Shown here: one piece after another, positions 1-6,977 of the stretch | Layout: each line of letters begins with the position of its first letter | How positions within the stretch are numbered: the stretch's first letter is position 1 | Assembly (NCBI GenBank): GCA_004555655.1 | Contig: SFHJ01000012.1 | Span: forward strand, 1-38,248 | From: Clostridiales bacterium | GTDB taxonomy: Bacteria > Bacillota > Clostridia > Oscillospirales > Oscillospiraceae | DNA length: 38,248 nucleotides | Direction of reading: 5' to 3' | Notes under the pieces: model-generated | The model's database searches: none | What the model was told of the DNA's origin: nothing | Seen by the model: only the letters and a program-made list of their open reading frames with translations | Translations under genes and position numbers: made by a program

Positions 1-62
1 ACTGCACCACACGCGCATCTGATAGTAGTCTGTTCGTACTTGGGATGGATACCTTCCTTCAT
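1..62 (-). CDS. rpmE: 50S ribosomal protein L31 (5' part, runs off the window)
   Basis: The complement of 62-1 reads ATG then MKEGIHPKYEQTTIRCACGA, the typical N-terminus of bacterial ribosomal protein L31, a component of the large ribosomal subunit. The two cysteines in the RCAC motif (residues 16 and 18) are the first half of the zinc-binding set of the zinc-type (C+) L31. An AGAGGTG ribosome binding site lies at 69-75, six bases before the ATG. Only about 20 codons are inside the window, so the second cysteine pair cannot be checked. It is transcribed away from the rest of the window, in the same direction as tmcAL. Confidence 0.9.
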   Translation of the reverse strand, partial: MKEGIHPKYEQTTIRCACGA

Positions 63-132
63 GAGTTTCACCTCTCTCATCAGATTTCTGTAAAAAGGCT
101 TTTTGCCCTTCCCTTGGTTCAAACGCCCTAAT

Positions 133-161
133 ATAGTAGCACAAAAGATTCTATAATGCAA
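133..161 (-). promoter_or_regulatory. Predicted sigma-A promoter for rpmE
   Basis: On the minus strand TTGCAT (161-156), a 17-base spacer and TACTAT (138-133), with a TG one base before the -10. The leader between this and the rpmE ATG is about 65 bases and contains a short GGGC/GCC hairpin followed by a run of T (around 95-110), possibly a remnant or form of an L31 autoregulatory leader; the latter is speculative. Confidence 0.55.
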
Positions 162-169
162 GCAATTTT

Positions 170-1339
170 TCAAGTTTTCTTTTGGAAAATCCGACAATTT
201 TCTTCCCCGCACGCCGCATTCTGCGCGCCTGGCGCACGAAAAAGATCATAAAGCAGCGCCGCGCGGCGCTCAAGATCATAATACGCCGTGCCGGATGGCC
301 GCTCGCCCGCGTTCACCAGCGCGAGGCTTGCCGTCTGTTTCATGCTGCGCAGCGCCGCGCGGCCGGCATCGTCAAAGGCCAGGACGCGCACATAATCCGG
401 TGTTATCTGCAGCATTTCCCGGGAAATGCCCAGATATGCGCACATCACAAGCCGCTGCAGCCGCGTGCGCGGATAGCGCTTCGACTTCACGGCGGCAAAT
501 AACGCCTCCAGTTCGCCGCAGCGCGCGGCTGCTTTCTGCGCCTTGCACCAAAGACCCTCCGAGCCGTGCGCGCAGCGCTCCCATTCGGCCGGCGTCAGGC
601 CGCGCAGGCGCGCAAGCACGGCGCGCTCGCCGGAGCCGAGCGTATGCGCCGCCGCGTTTTCATAGACCCCGGCCGCTTCGCGCGGCACAAACGCGCGCCA
701 GCCGCCGCCATCTGATAAAAGTGCACGCACGCTGGTGGCCGACGGGTTTTCCTTCTCCGCCTCCGCGGCGTGATAGTCGCCTTCGCGGCGGATTGCCAGC
801 GGCTGCATCTGGCTTTGCAGACGCAAAAGCGCCCGGCAGTATTCTACGGCCAGAATATCGTTCGGCTTTTCCAGCACCGACGCGTCCGCGCCCACGGATG
901 CCAGCGCGCGCTGCCGGGCAGCCGCATAGCTGCAGCCGGCGGCAATCTCTTCTCGCAGCTGCGCGTCAAAGCCAGCGTCCTCCATCGCCCGCGCTGCCGA
1001 AAGCAGCGCGTCCAAATCGCCGCACTCGCAGCCGAAGGCGAGATACTCCACACACCCCAGCCGCGAAAAAATCTCCACACCACCCGAGGCAAACCCCTCG
1101 GCCGAGCGCAGGCAGCACGTGACCGGCAGTTCCAGCACGAGATTTGCCCCAGACAAAACCGCCGCCTTTGCGCGCGTCATCTTATCAAAGACCGCAGGCT
1201 CGCCGCGCTGGACATAGTTCCCGCTCATGAGCGCCACGACCACTGCGTCCCCGCCCAGATGCCCGCGGACGAGCCGCAGCTGCTTTTCGTGGCCCAGATG
1301 GAATGGATTATACTCGCAGATCACGCCGCAGATTGCCAT
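170..1339 (-). CDS. tmcAL: tRNA(Met) cytidine acetate ligase (YlbM family)
   Basis: 389 residues. Recognised by the nucleotidyltransferase signature YNPFHLGH at residues 10-17 (the HxGH ATP-binding motif), the downstream SATSVRALL segment and a C-terminal KSKRYPRTRLQRL block typical of the YlbM/TmcAL family (about 400 residues). The enzyme activates acetate with ATP and acetylates the wobble cytidine of elongator tRNA-Met, forming ac4C. The start is the ATG at 1339 because it begins with the family N-terminus and has GGAGG at 1345-1349. The frame stays open much further upstream, but only as antisense of ackA. It is divergent from ackA; an acetate-activating tRNA enzyme beside acetate kinase is suggestive but probably coincidental. 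Confidence 0.9.
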   Translation of the reverse strand: MAICGVICEYNPFHLGHEKQLRLVRGHLGGDAVVVALMSGNYVQRGEPAVFDKMTRAKAAVLSGANLVLELPVTCCLRSAEGFASGGVEIFSRLGCVEYLAFGCECGDLDALLSAARAMEDAGFDAQLREEIAAGCSYAAARQRALASVGADASVLEKPNDILAVEYCRALLRLQSQMQPLAIRREGDYHAAEAEKENPSATSVRALLSDGGGWRAFVPREAAGVYENAAAHTLGSGERAVLARLRGLTPAEWERCAHGSEGLWCKAQKAAARCGELEALFAAVKSKRYPRTRLQRLVMCAYLGISREMLQITPDYVRVLAFDDAGRAALRSMKQTASLALVNAGERPSGTAYYDLERRAALLYDLFRAPGAQNAACGEENCRIFQKKT

Positions 1340-1375
1340 ATGCCGCCTCCTTTGGAAAAAATTCCGCAAAAACTC

Positions 1376-1404
1376 TTGTTTCCCCTGTTCTTTTGTTGTA
1401 TGAT
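1376..1404 (+). promoter_or_regulatory. Predicted sigma-A promoter for ackA
   Basis: TTGTTT (1376-1381), 17-base spacer, TATGAT (1399-1404). This gives a leader of about 65 bases before the ackA ATG. It lies in the 135-bp gap between the divergent tmcAL and ackA genes. Confidence 0.6.
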
Positions 1405-1474
1405 ATTGAGTAGCTGTGAGTATTCTAACACAAAACACGGAAAAAAGAAATCGTATACAGGAGTGAATCGAATT

Positions 1475-2665
1475 ATGAACATTCTGGTCATCAACGCCGG
1501 CAGCTCGAGCCTGAAGTATCAGCTCATGAACCCCGATACCGGCGACGTCACCGCCAAGGGGCTGTGCGAGCGCATCGGTCTTGACGGCAGACTCAACCAC
1601 AAGGTCATCGCGTCCGGCAAGAAGCTGGTCAAGGACATCCCCATGCCCACGCACAAAGAGGCCATTGAGGCTGTCATGGACATTCTGGTCGACAGCGAGT
1701 ACGGCGTCATCAAGTCCGTCGACGAGATCGACGCTGTGGGTCACCGCGTGCTGCACGGCGGCGACAAGTTTGTTGCCTCCTGCATCATCGACGATGCCTG
1801 CAAGCAGGCCATCCGCGACTGCATCCCCCTTGGCCCGCTGCACAACCCCGCCAACCTCATGGGCATCGAGGCCTGCGAAAAGGCCATGCCCGGCAAGCCC
1901 CAGGTCGCAGTCTTCGACACGGCGTTCCACATGACCATGCCGCCCAAGGCCTACCGCTATGCAATCCCCACCAAGTATTACACCGAGGATCACCTGCGCC
2001 GCTACGGCTTCCACGGCACGTCGCACCGCTTCGTCTCCAAGCGCTGCATTGAGCTGATGGGCGGCAAGAACGCCGACAAGATCATCGTCTGCCACCTGGG
2101 CAACGGTTCTTCCCTGTCCGCGGTCAAGGACGGCAAGTGCCAGGATACCTCCATGGGCCTGAGCCCTCTGGCAGGCGTCCCCATGGGCACGCGCGCCGGC
2201 GATATCGACACCTGCGTGGCGCAGTTCATCATGAATAAAGAGGGCATCTCCGCCGACGAGTGCCTGAACATGCTCAACAAGAAGTCCGGCGTGCTGGCGC
2301 TGTCCGGCGTTTCGTCCGACTTCCGCGACATCGAAGCCGCCGCCGATCAGGGCAACGAGGACTGCAAGCTGGCGCTTGAGAAGTTCGCGTACGAAGTCAA
2401 GAAGTATATCGGCGCTTACGCCGCGGCGCTTGGCGGACTCGACTGTCTGGTCTTCACCGCCGGCGTCGGCGAGAACTCCGGCTCGATGCGCGCGCGCATC
2501 TGCGAGGGTCTGGAGTATCTGGGCGTCAAGATCGACGCGGAGAAGAACAAGCTGCGCGGCGAAGAGGTCATCATCTCCACGCCCGACTCCAAGGTCACCG
2601 TCTGGGTCATCCCGACGAACGAGGAGCTCATGATTGCGCAGGATACCGCCGAGCTTGCCAGATAA
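1475..2665 (+). CDS. ackA: Acetate kinase
   Basis: 396 residues, the usual family length. It interconverts acetate + ATP and acetyl phosphate + ADP in the cytoplasm, giving ATP by substrate-level phosphorylation in fermenters. Visible motifs: N-terminal NAGSSSLKY (phosphate binding), HRVLHGGDKF, FDTAFHMTMP, HGTSHR, HLGNGSS, LSPLAGVPMGTRAGDID and the C-terminal FTAGVGENS, all of the ASKHA-fold kinase. The ATG at 1475 has AGGAG at 1459-1463 and starts exactly at the conserved N-terminus; the longer open frame upstream has no family similarity. No pta is adjacent, so it is a single-gene unit closed by terminators. Confidence 0.97.
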   Translation: MNILVINAGSSSLKYQLMNPDTGDVTAKGLCERIGLDGRLNHKVIASGKKLVKDIPMPTHKEAIEAVMDILVDSEYGVIKSVDEIDAVGHRVLHGGDKFVASCIIDDACKQAIRDCIPLGPLHNPANLMGIEACEKAMPGKPQVAVFDTAFHMTMPPKAYRYAIPTKYYTEDHLRRYGFHGTSHRFVSKRCIELMGGKNADKIIVCHLGNGSSLSAVKDGKCQDTSMGLSPLAGVPMGTRAGDIDTCVAQFIMNKEGISADECLNMLNKKSGVLALSGVSSDFRDIEAAADQGNEDCKLALEKFAYEVKKYIGAYAAALGGLDCLVFTAGVGENSGSMRARICEGLEYLGVKIDAEKNKLRGEEVIISTPDSKVTVWVIPTNEELMIAQDTAELAR

Positions 2666-2670
2666 GAATC

Positions 2671-2752
2671 TGCTGAAAAAACGTTGTTTTTTCAGCAACG
2701 GGTTCTGCACCCTGTTACGCGCAAAGAAATGGCCGCCTTCGGGCGGCCATTT
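2671..2752 (+). terminator. Tandem terminator hairpins after ackA
   Basis: First hairpin: perfect 12-bp stem 2671-2682/2686-2697 with a three-base loop, whose arms contain six-base A and T runs. Second: 11-bp stem 2727-2737/2742-2752 closed by a TTCG tetraloop and followed by T-rich sequence. The second is the stronger intrinsic terminator. Confidence 0.75.
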
Positions 2753-2774
2753 TCACACTTGCAGGGTAAAACGT

Positions 2775-2842
2775 GTTTTTGCCGAGGCACATGTCCCCGG
2801 CAAAAACGATCCACGTCAGTTTCGCACCTGCGGGTGCGAAAC
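2775..2842. terminator. Two hairpins downstream of the YwlG-family gene
   Basis: Stem 2819-2828/2833-2842 (10 bp perfect, four-base loop) and stem 2775-2784/2798-2807 (10 bp). They lie just past the stop of the minus-strand gene at 2856 and could end its transcript, but neither has a clean T run. The first overlaps a 25-bp repeat described separately. Confidence 0.45.
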
Positions 2843-2853
2843 TCTGCGAGGCT
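2829..2853 (-). repeat. 25-bp dispersed 3'-end repeat, copy 1
   Basis: Contains CGAAACTCTGCGAGGCT and matches 6901-6925 at 24 of 25 positions. Both copies lie just downstream of minus-strand genes, next to hairpins. Confidence 0.6.
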
Positions 2854-2855
2854 TT

Positions 2856-3401
2856 TTACAGCATACTTTCGTCGTATCTCGCCCGCACGCCGCCGATAAA
2901 TTTGGGTCTTGTGCGCGCAGCCAGCACGATGGCCTCGCCAACGTGCTTCGTCTGCAGCCGCACCGGCACGGCCACCTGCTTCAGGTGCATGCCGATGAGC
3001 GTGCCGCCGATGTCAAGTCCCGCGTCGGCGCGGATGTGTTCGACAGCCACGGGGTCATCCAGGTACTTGTACGCCGCAGTGGCAAACGAACCGCCCGCCT
3101 TCGGCTGCGGCACGACGTTCACAATCTCCTGTCCCGGAACGGCTGCGCGCGAAGTGATGATCGCACGGTTCAGGTGCTCGCAGCACTGCGCCGCAAGAAA
3201 AATGCCCCTGGGCTGCAATACGCCCTGAATCGCCTGAAACAGCACCTCCGCCGTCTCGGGTGCGGAATCGGTGCCGATTTTGCTGCCGCGCACCTCGCTG
3301 GTCGAGCAGCCCACAACGAGAATGTCGCCCGCCTTTAGTTTCGCCGTCTCGCACAGCTCGCGCGCTGCCGCAGCGGCCTGTTCGGCAATTTGCTGCATCA
3401 T
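2856..3401 (-). CDS. YwlG/UPF0340 (TIGR01440) family protein
   Basis: 181 residues, matching the Bacillus YwlG length. Recognised by the conserved block VVGCSTSEVRGSKIGTDS near residues 29-46, AAQCCEHLNRA, and a C-terminal TRPKFIGGVRARYDE segment. It is a soluble protein with no signal peptide. The biochemical role of this family is not established to my knowledge. The start is the first of two tandem ATGs (3401, 3398) behind a weak AGCAGGGA Shine-Dalgarno; the open frame extends to 3716 but the extra residues fall in the intergenic region and pepT antisense and show no family similarity. It is divergent from pepT. Confidence 0.85.
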   Translation of the reverse strand: MMQQIAEQAAAAARELCETAKLKAGDILVVGCSTSEVRGSKIGTDSAPETAEVLFQAIQGVLQPRGIFLAAQCCEHLNRAIITSRAAVPGQEIVNVVPQPKAGGSFATAAYKYLDDPVAVEHIRADAGLDIGGTLIGMHLKQVAVPVRLQTKHVGEAIVLAARTRPKFIGGVRARYDESML

Positions 3402-3504
3402 GGAAATCCCTGCTTTCTTTGATTTTATACTTTGACCATACCACGCTTCTGGCCCTATCTCCAGTGCCAAAATTATATTATCTTTATAAGTCCAGTTTGC
3501 GTGG

Positions 3505-3533
3505 TTGCTTCCGGCCGCGTTTTGTGCTATGAT
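3505..3533 (+). promoter_or_regulatory. Predicted sigma-A promoter for pepT
   Basis: TTGCTT (3505-3510), 17-base spacer, TATGAT (3528-3533) with an extended -10 TG at 3525-3526. The transcript would start about 25 bases before the ATG. Confidence 0.65.
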
Positions 3534-3564
3534 TTCCTCAATACAATCTGGAAGGAGCGTTCGT

Positions 3565-4785
3565 ATGGACGTTGTAGAACTGTTTCTAAAGCTCGTGTCG
3601 TTTGACACGACCTCGGATGAAGAAAGCGAGACCTGCCCCTCCACGCCGAACCAGCGCGTGCTCGGCGAAGAGCTGGTGCGCGTGATGCAGTCCATCGGCA
3701 TTGTGGATGCGCACATGGACGGACATGGCTACGTCTACGGCACCGTGCCCGCCAACACAGATAAAAAGCTCCCTGTCATGGGCCTCATCGCGCACATGGA
3801 CACCTCGCCTGACGCGTCGGGCGCGAACATCCGTGCGCGTGTGACTGAGCCATACGCAGGCGGAGACGTGATTCTGAACGCGGGAAAGGACATCCGCCTG
3901 TCGCCCGATGCGTTTGAATCGCTGAAGCGCAACATCGGCAAGCGCCTGATCGTGACCGACGGCACCACGCTTCTCGGCGCGGACGACAAGGCCGGCGTGG
4001 CGGAGATTCTCTGTGCCGCCGATCTGCTGCTCAGCTCCGGCCGCCCGCACGGCACGGTGAAGCTCGGCTTCACGCCGGACGAGGAGATCGGCCGCGGCGC
4101 AGACCTGTTTGACGTCAAGGGCTTCGGCGCGGACTACGCCTACACCGTTGACGGCGGTGCGCTGGGCGAGCTGGAGTATGAGAATTTCAACGCCGCGTCC
4201 GCAAAGATCACCATTCACGGCAGGTCCATCCACCCCGGCTCTGCCAAGAACAAGATGGTAAACGCGAGTTTGGTCGCCATGCAGCTGCACGCGCTGCTGC
4301 CGGAGAACGAAACGCCCGCGAACACCGAGGGTTACGAGGGCTTTTACCATCTGACCGATATCCGCGGCGAGACGGAGACAGCCACCATGCACTACATCAT
4401 CCGCGACCACGACCGCGAAAAGTTTGAAGCGCGCAAGGCGGTCATGCAGCGTGCAGTGGATACCATCAACGCCCGCTACGGCGCGGGTACGGCAGCGCTC
4501 GAGCTCAAGGACAGCTACTATAATATGAAAGAAAAGCTGTCGGATTGCATGTTCCTGATTGAGGACGCGAAAACGGCCATGCGCCAGCTCGGCATTGAAC
4601 CCATCGTCGTGCCCATCCGCGGCGGCACCGACGGCGCACGGCTTTCCTATGAGGGTCTCCCCTGCCCGAACCTCTGCACGGGCGGCGAGAACTACCATGG
4701 CCGGTTTGAGTATATCCCCGCCGACGATATGCAGGCCGTTGTCCGCCTGCTGGCTACAATGATGTGGAACGTCGCAGAAAAATAA
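3565..4785 (+). CDS. pepT: Peptidase T (tripeptide aminopeptidase)
   Basis: 406 residues (family about 405-410). M20 di-zinc metallopeptidase that releases the N-terminal residue of tripeptides in the cytoplasm. The metal and catalytic motifs are all present: AHMDTSPD near residue 77, LGADDKAG (bridging Asp), TPDEEIGRG (catalytic Glu pair), YTVDGG, and the late NYHGRFEYIP (His ligand). The lid domain carries the HGRSIHPGSAKNKM stretch diagnostic for PepT. The ATG at 3565 has AAGGAG at 3552-3557; an in-frame upstream extension to 3505 would overlap the promoter and is rejected. Single-gene unit, convergent with the next gene. Confidence 0.96.
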   Translation: MDVVELFLKLVSFDTTSDEESETCPSTPNQRVLGEELVRVMQSIGIVDAHMDGHGYVYGTVPANTDKKLPVMGLIAHMDTSPDASGANIRARVTEPYAGGDVILNAGKDIRLSPDAFESLKRNIGKRLIVTDGTTLLGADDKAGVAEILCAADLLLSSGRPHGTVKLGFTPDEEIGRGADLFDVKGFGADYAYTVDGGALGELEYENFNAASAKITIHGRSIHPGSAKNKMVNASLVAMQLHALLPENETPANTEGYEGFYHLTDIRGETETATMHYIIRDHDREKFEARKAVMQRAVDTINARYGAGTAALELKDSYYNMKEKLSDCMFLIEDAKTAMRQLGIEPIVVPIRGGTDGARLSYEGLPCPNLCTGGENYHGRFEYIPADDMQAVVRLLATMMWNVAEK

Positions 4786-4790
4786 ACAAA

Positions 4791-4821
4791 TACGCGCTGC
4801 CCGGGATTTGGGCAGCGCGTA
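4791..4821 (-). terminator. Terminator between convergent pepT and the SGNH-fusion gene
   Basis: Perfect 12-bp stem 4791-4802/4810-4821, seven-base loop. Read on the minus strand it is followed by TTTGTTTATTTTT, so it best ends the minus-strand gene 4848-5798; the plus side has no T run directly after it. Confidence 0.75.
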
Positions 4822-4847
4822 ATCGCTATCAAAAAAAGTAGGGGCGT

Positions 4848-5798
4848 TTAACCGGCGTTGGCCGCGCCGCACTGGCCGGCAATCTGCATGGCCTCGGTCA
4901 GCGTGATGGGATGCAGGCGCATGTCGCTGCGCATCAGTTCAAACGCGCGCAGCGCGGCGTTCCCGCTCTCAAGCGCGGGTGCAAGGTCGATAAACGTGCA
5001 GCCATCCTCTGCGGCCAGCGCCTTGAGCCGGGTATTGAATGCCTCGGCCGACGGCGAGCGCTGCATGACGCCTGTGAGATACAGTTTCGCACGGCTGCGG
5101 TTGTGCAGCGTGTACAGCAGCCACTCGTACTGCTCCATCGCCTCGTCCATATCGCCGCCCAAATCGGCCTCGCCGAGGTTCAAAAACACCTTCTCGGGAT
5201 GGATCGCCAGCACGCATGCCTCCAGCGCATCGGCGCACTCGGCAAGACGCAGGCCCGCGATGCTGCGGTTGTGTACCGCCACGTCCATGCCGCTGCTCTC
5301 CGCCAGCTCAGCGAACGGGATATTTGCAAAGCTCTCTCCGCCGAAGACGGCCACGCCGCCGGTCGGCTCGATGGCATCCATCTGCGCAAAGGCAGTGAGC
5401 GCGCGGCGCACATCAGCCTGCTGCACCTGCGGCTCGGTCTGCACTGCGGCGGCCGGGATCTGCGCTTCGATCGTGGTATGCTGCGCTGCGATTTCGTTTG
5501 TCGTATTGTTCTGCATAGTCTGCTCCTGTTCCGCCTGCCGGTCATAGCGGCGGTTGATGAAATACACGACCACGTTGACCGATACGATCACGAGGTTGAT
5601 GATGTACATGACCAGCACATAGCTGAAATTGCCGCGCAGGACCTTCGCGGTGATCCCTGCGACATAGCCTGCGATGATGAGCAGGATGAACTGCAGACTC
5701 ATCGCCTTGGCGCTGCGCGCCCTGATGTTTTTATACACGGACAACGGCCACGAGCAGCCGAAGCAGACCAACATAACTGTTTCCAGAATATCCGCCAT
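4848..5798 (-). CDS. PQ-loop-like membrane domain fused to an SGNH-hydrolase-like domain
   Basis: 316 residues. Residues 1-82 form three hydrophobic helices (about 5-21, 33-52, 58-81) with the CSWPLSVYKN segment around residue 17, resembling a semiSWEET/PQ-loop triple-helix unit. A Gln/Thr-rich linker (about 85-130) follows. Residues 146-310 resemble an SGNH/GDSL domain: GGESFA (Ser156, block I with Glu for the usual Asp), NRSIAG (block II, 177-182), LNLGEAD (block III-like, 207-212) and DMRLHP (Asp292, His296, block V with one extra residue between them). Substrate unknown. GGGAGAG precedes the ATG. Divergent from a LysR regulator with overlapping promoters, so control by it is plausible. 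The domain reading is by motif only. Confidence 0.75.
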   Translation of the reverse strand: MADILETVMLVCFGCSWPLSVYKNIRARSAKAMSLQFILLIIAGYVAGITAKVLRGNFSYVLVMYIINLVIVSVNVVVYFINRRYDRQAEQEQTMQNNTTNEIAAQHTTIEAQIPAAAVQTEPQVQQADVRRALTAFAQMDAIEPTGGVAVFGGESFANIPFAELAESSGMDVAVHNRSIAGLRLAECADALEACVLAIHPEKVFLNLGEADLGGDMDEAMEQYEWLLYTLHNRSRAKLYLTGVMQRSPSAEAFNTRLKALAAEDGCTFIDLAPALESGNAALRAFELMRSDMRLHPITLTEAMQIAGQCGAANAG

Positions 5799-5848
5799 TT
5801 CAATTCTCTCCCTTTTTCTTTTTCGCCGTCTTTCTGACCGCGACGCCT

Positions 5849-5877
5849 ATGATACACTTGACTTTGAATAATTTCAA
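5849..5877 (-). promoter_or_regulatory. Predicted promoter of the PQ-loop/SGNH gene
   Basis: Minus strand TTGAAA (5877-5872), 17-base spacer, TATCAT (5854-5849). It lies face-to-face with, and almost fully overlaps, the LysR gene promoter on the other strand. Confidence 0.6.
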
Positions 5878-5886
5878 ATATATATT
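5858..5886 (+). promoter_or_regulatory. Predicted promoter of the LysR-type regulator gene
   Basis: TTGACT (5858-5863), 17-base spacer, TATATT (5881-5886). The spacer holds the palindrome at 5863-5878. Confidence 0.65.
5863..5878. promoter_or_regulatory. Candidate LysR-type operator between divergent promoters
   Basis: TTTGAATAATTTCAAA: perfect 6-bp arms around TAAT, containing T-N11-A spacings as in LysR boxes. It lies inside both promoters, so a bound regulator could control both genes, including its own. Binding is inferred from position only. Confidence 0.5.
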
Positions 5887-5929
5887 TTTTATCAGAATGA
5901 TATTGTCTTTGTTATGAATGGAGGACGTC

Positions 5930-6811
5930 ATGGAGCTTTCGCAGATCCGTTATTTTCTCGAGGTCGCCGAATCGCAGCACATCACGAAAAGCGCGCGCAA
6001 GCTGCACATCGCGCAGCCAGCGCTGACGCAGGCCATCCACCGCCTGCAGAATGACCTTGGCGTGCCGCTTTTCATGCAGAGCGGCCGCGGCATCGTACTC
6101 ACGCAGTACGGCGCATTTCTGCGCGACCGGCTGAAGCCCATTCTGGCGCAGCTCGACCGCATCCCGGAGGAGCTTGCCGCTATGGCCGAGCAGCAGACGC
6201 AGACCATACGGCTGAACGTGCTGGCCGCGTCGAGCTTCATCACCGAGGCCGTCATCGCCTATAAAAAAGAGCATCCCGAGCTGCACTTTCAGATGCTGCA
6301 GAACCCGCAGGAGCAGCTCTATGACATCTCCGTCACCACAAAAATGTTCTACCAGCTGCCCGAAGAGGCGTCAAAGCACGAATTTGTCTGTACCGAAAAG
6401 ATCTTCCTCGCCGTCCCCGAGCGCAGCCGCTACGCGCAGCTTGACAGCGTCTGTCTCGAGGACGTGAAGGACGAGGGCTTTATCTGCCTGATGGGCTCGC
6501 GGCCGCTCCGGTGGATCTGCGACAAATTCTGCGCGCACGCGGGCTTCACGCCGCAGATTCTCTTTGAGAGCGACAACCCCTCGGCCGTGCGCAACATGAT
6601 CGCGGCCAACATGGGCGTGGGGTTCTGGCCGGAGTTCACATGGGGCAAACTCGACAGCGAGCATGTGAAGCTGCTCGAGATTGAAAAGCCCCTGTGCCGC
6701 CGCGACATCATCTTCACCTGCCGCGCAAACCAGATCGACAACACCGCCGTGGAGGCGTTCTTCGCGTTTTTGAAGCAGTTCACCCTCTCACACCAGACCA
6801 TCAAGATATGA
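5930..6811 (+). CDS. LysR-family transcriptional regulator
   Basis: 293 residues, typical for the family. N-terminal winged helix-turn-helix: MELSQIRYFLEVAE at 1-14, with the TKSARKLHIAQPALTQAIHRLQNDLGVPLF recognition region around 19-48. The rest (about 90-290) is the two-lobed substrate-binding-like effector domain, with GVGFWPE near 225. The ATG at 5930 is chosen over the in-frame ATG at 5918 because GGAGG at 5920-5924 is correctly spaced for it and the protein then begins at the family N-terminus. The effector is unknown; the divergent membrane-SGNH gene is the obvious candidate target. Confidence 0.92.
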   Translation: MELSQIRYFLEVAESQHITKSARKLHIAQPALTQAIHRLQNDLGVPLFMQSGRGIVLTQYGAFLRDRLKPILAQLDRIPEELAAMAEQQTQTIRLNVLAASSFITEAVIAYKKEHPELHFQMLQNPQEQLYDISVTTKMFYQLPEEASKHEFVCTEKIFLAVPERSRYAQLDSVCLEDVKDEGFICLMGSRPLRWICDKFCAHAGFTPQILFESDNPSAVRNMIAANMGVGFWPEFTWGKLDSEHVKLLEIEKPLCRRDIIFTCRANQIDNTAVEAFFAFLKQFTLSHQTIKI

Positions 6812-6813
6812 CA

Positions 6814-6848
6814 AAATCCCCGCGCGGACTGCGTCCGTGCGGGGATTT
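6814..6848 (+). terminator. Terminator of the LysR gene
   Basis: Long hairpin starting two bases after the stop codon: stem 6814-6829/6833-6848 (16 pairs including one G-U) with a TGC loop and A/T-rich base (AAATCCCC...GGGGATTT). Confidence 0.7.
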
Positions 6849-6853
6849 GAGGC

Positions 6854-6884
6854 TGTCGAAAAACTCCATTGGAGTTTTTCGACA
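6854..6884. repeat. Palindromic element between tandem terminators
   Basis: Perfect 14-bp stem 6854-6867/6871-6884 around ATT, followed by a second small hairpin CAGGC/GCCTG (about 6886-6899). Function unknown; possibly part of a dispersed 3'-end repeat together with 6901-6925. Confidence 0.55.
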
Positions 6885-6900
6885 ACAGGCTGCGGCCTGC

Positions 6901-6925
6901 TGCGGGCGCGAAACTCTGCGAGGCT
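6901..6925 (-). repeat. 25-bp dispersed 3'-end repeat, copy 2
   Basis: Matches 2829-2853 at 24 of 25 positions. It lies about 50 bases beyond the stop of the minus-strand gene ending at 6978. Confidence 0.6.
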
Positions 6926-6939
6926 GTTTCGACACGCTG

Positions 6940-6974
6940 AAATCCCTGCGCGAACGCTGTTCGCGCAGGGATTT
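6940..6974 (-). terminator. Terminator of the homocysteine methyltransferase operon
   Basis: Perfect 16-bp stem 6940-6955/6959-6974, loop GCT, base AAATCCC/GGGATTT, three bases past the stop codon. It closely resembles the hairpin at 6814-6848. Confidence 0.7.
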
Positions 6975-6977
6975 GAC

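Noticed and set aside
1340..2710. Long minus-strand open frame continuing upstream of tmcAL across ackA
   Set aside because: It is antisense to ackA, has no family similarity, and tmcAL has its own Shine-Dalgarno and conserved N-terminus at 1339. High GC keeps antisense frames open.
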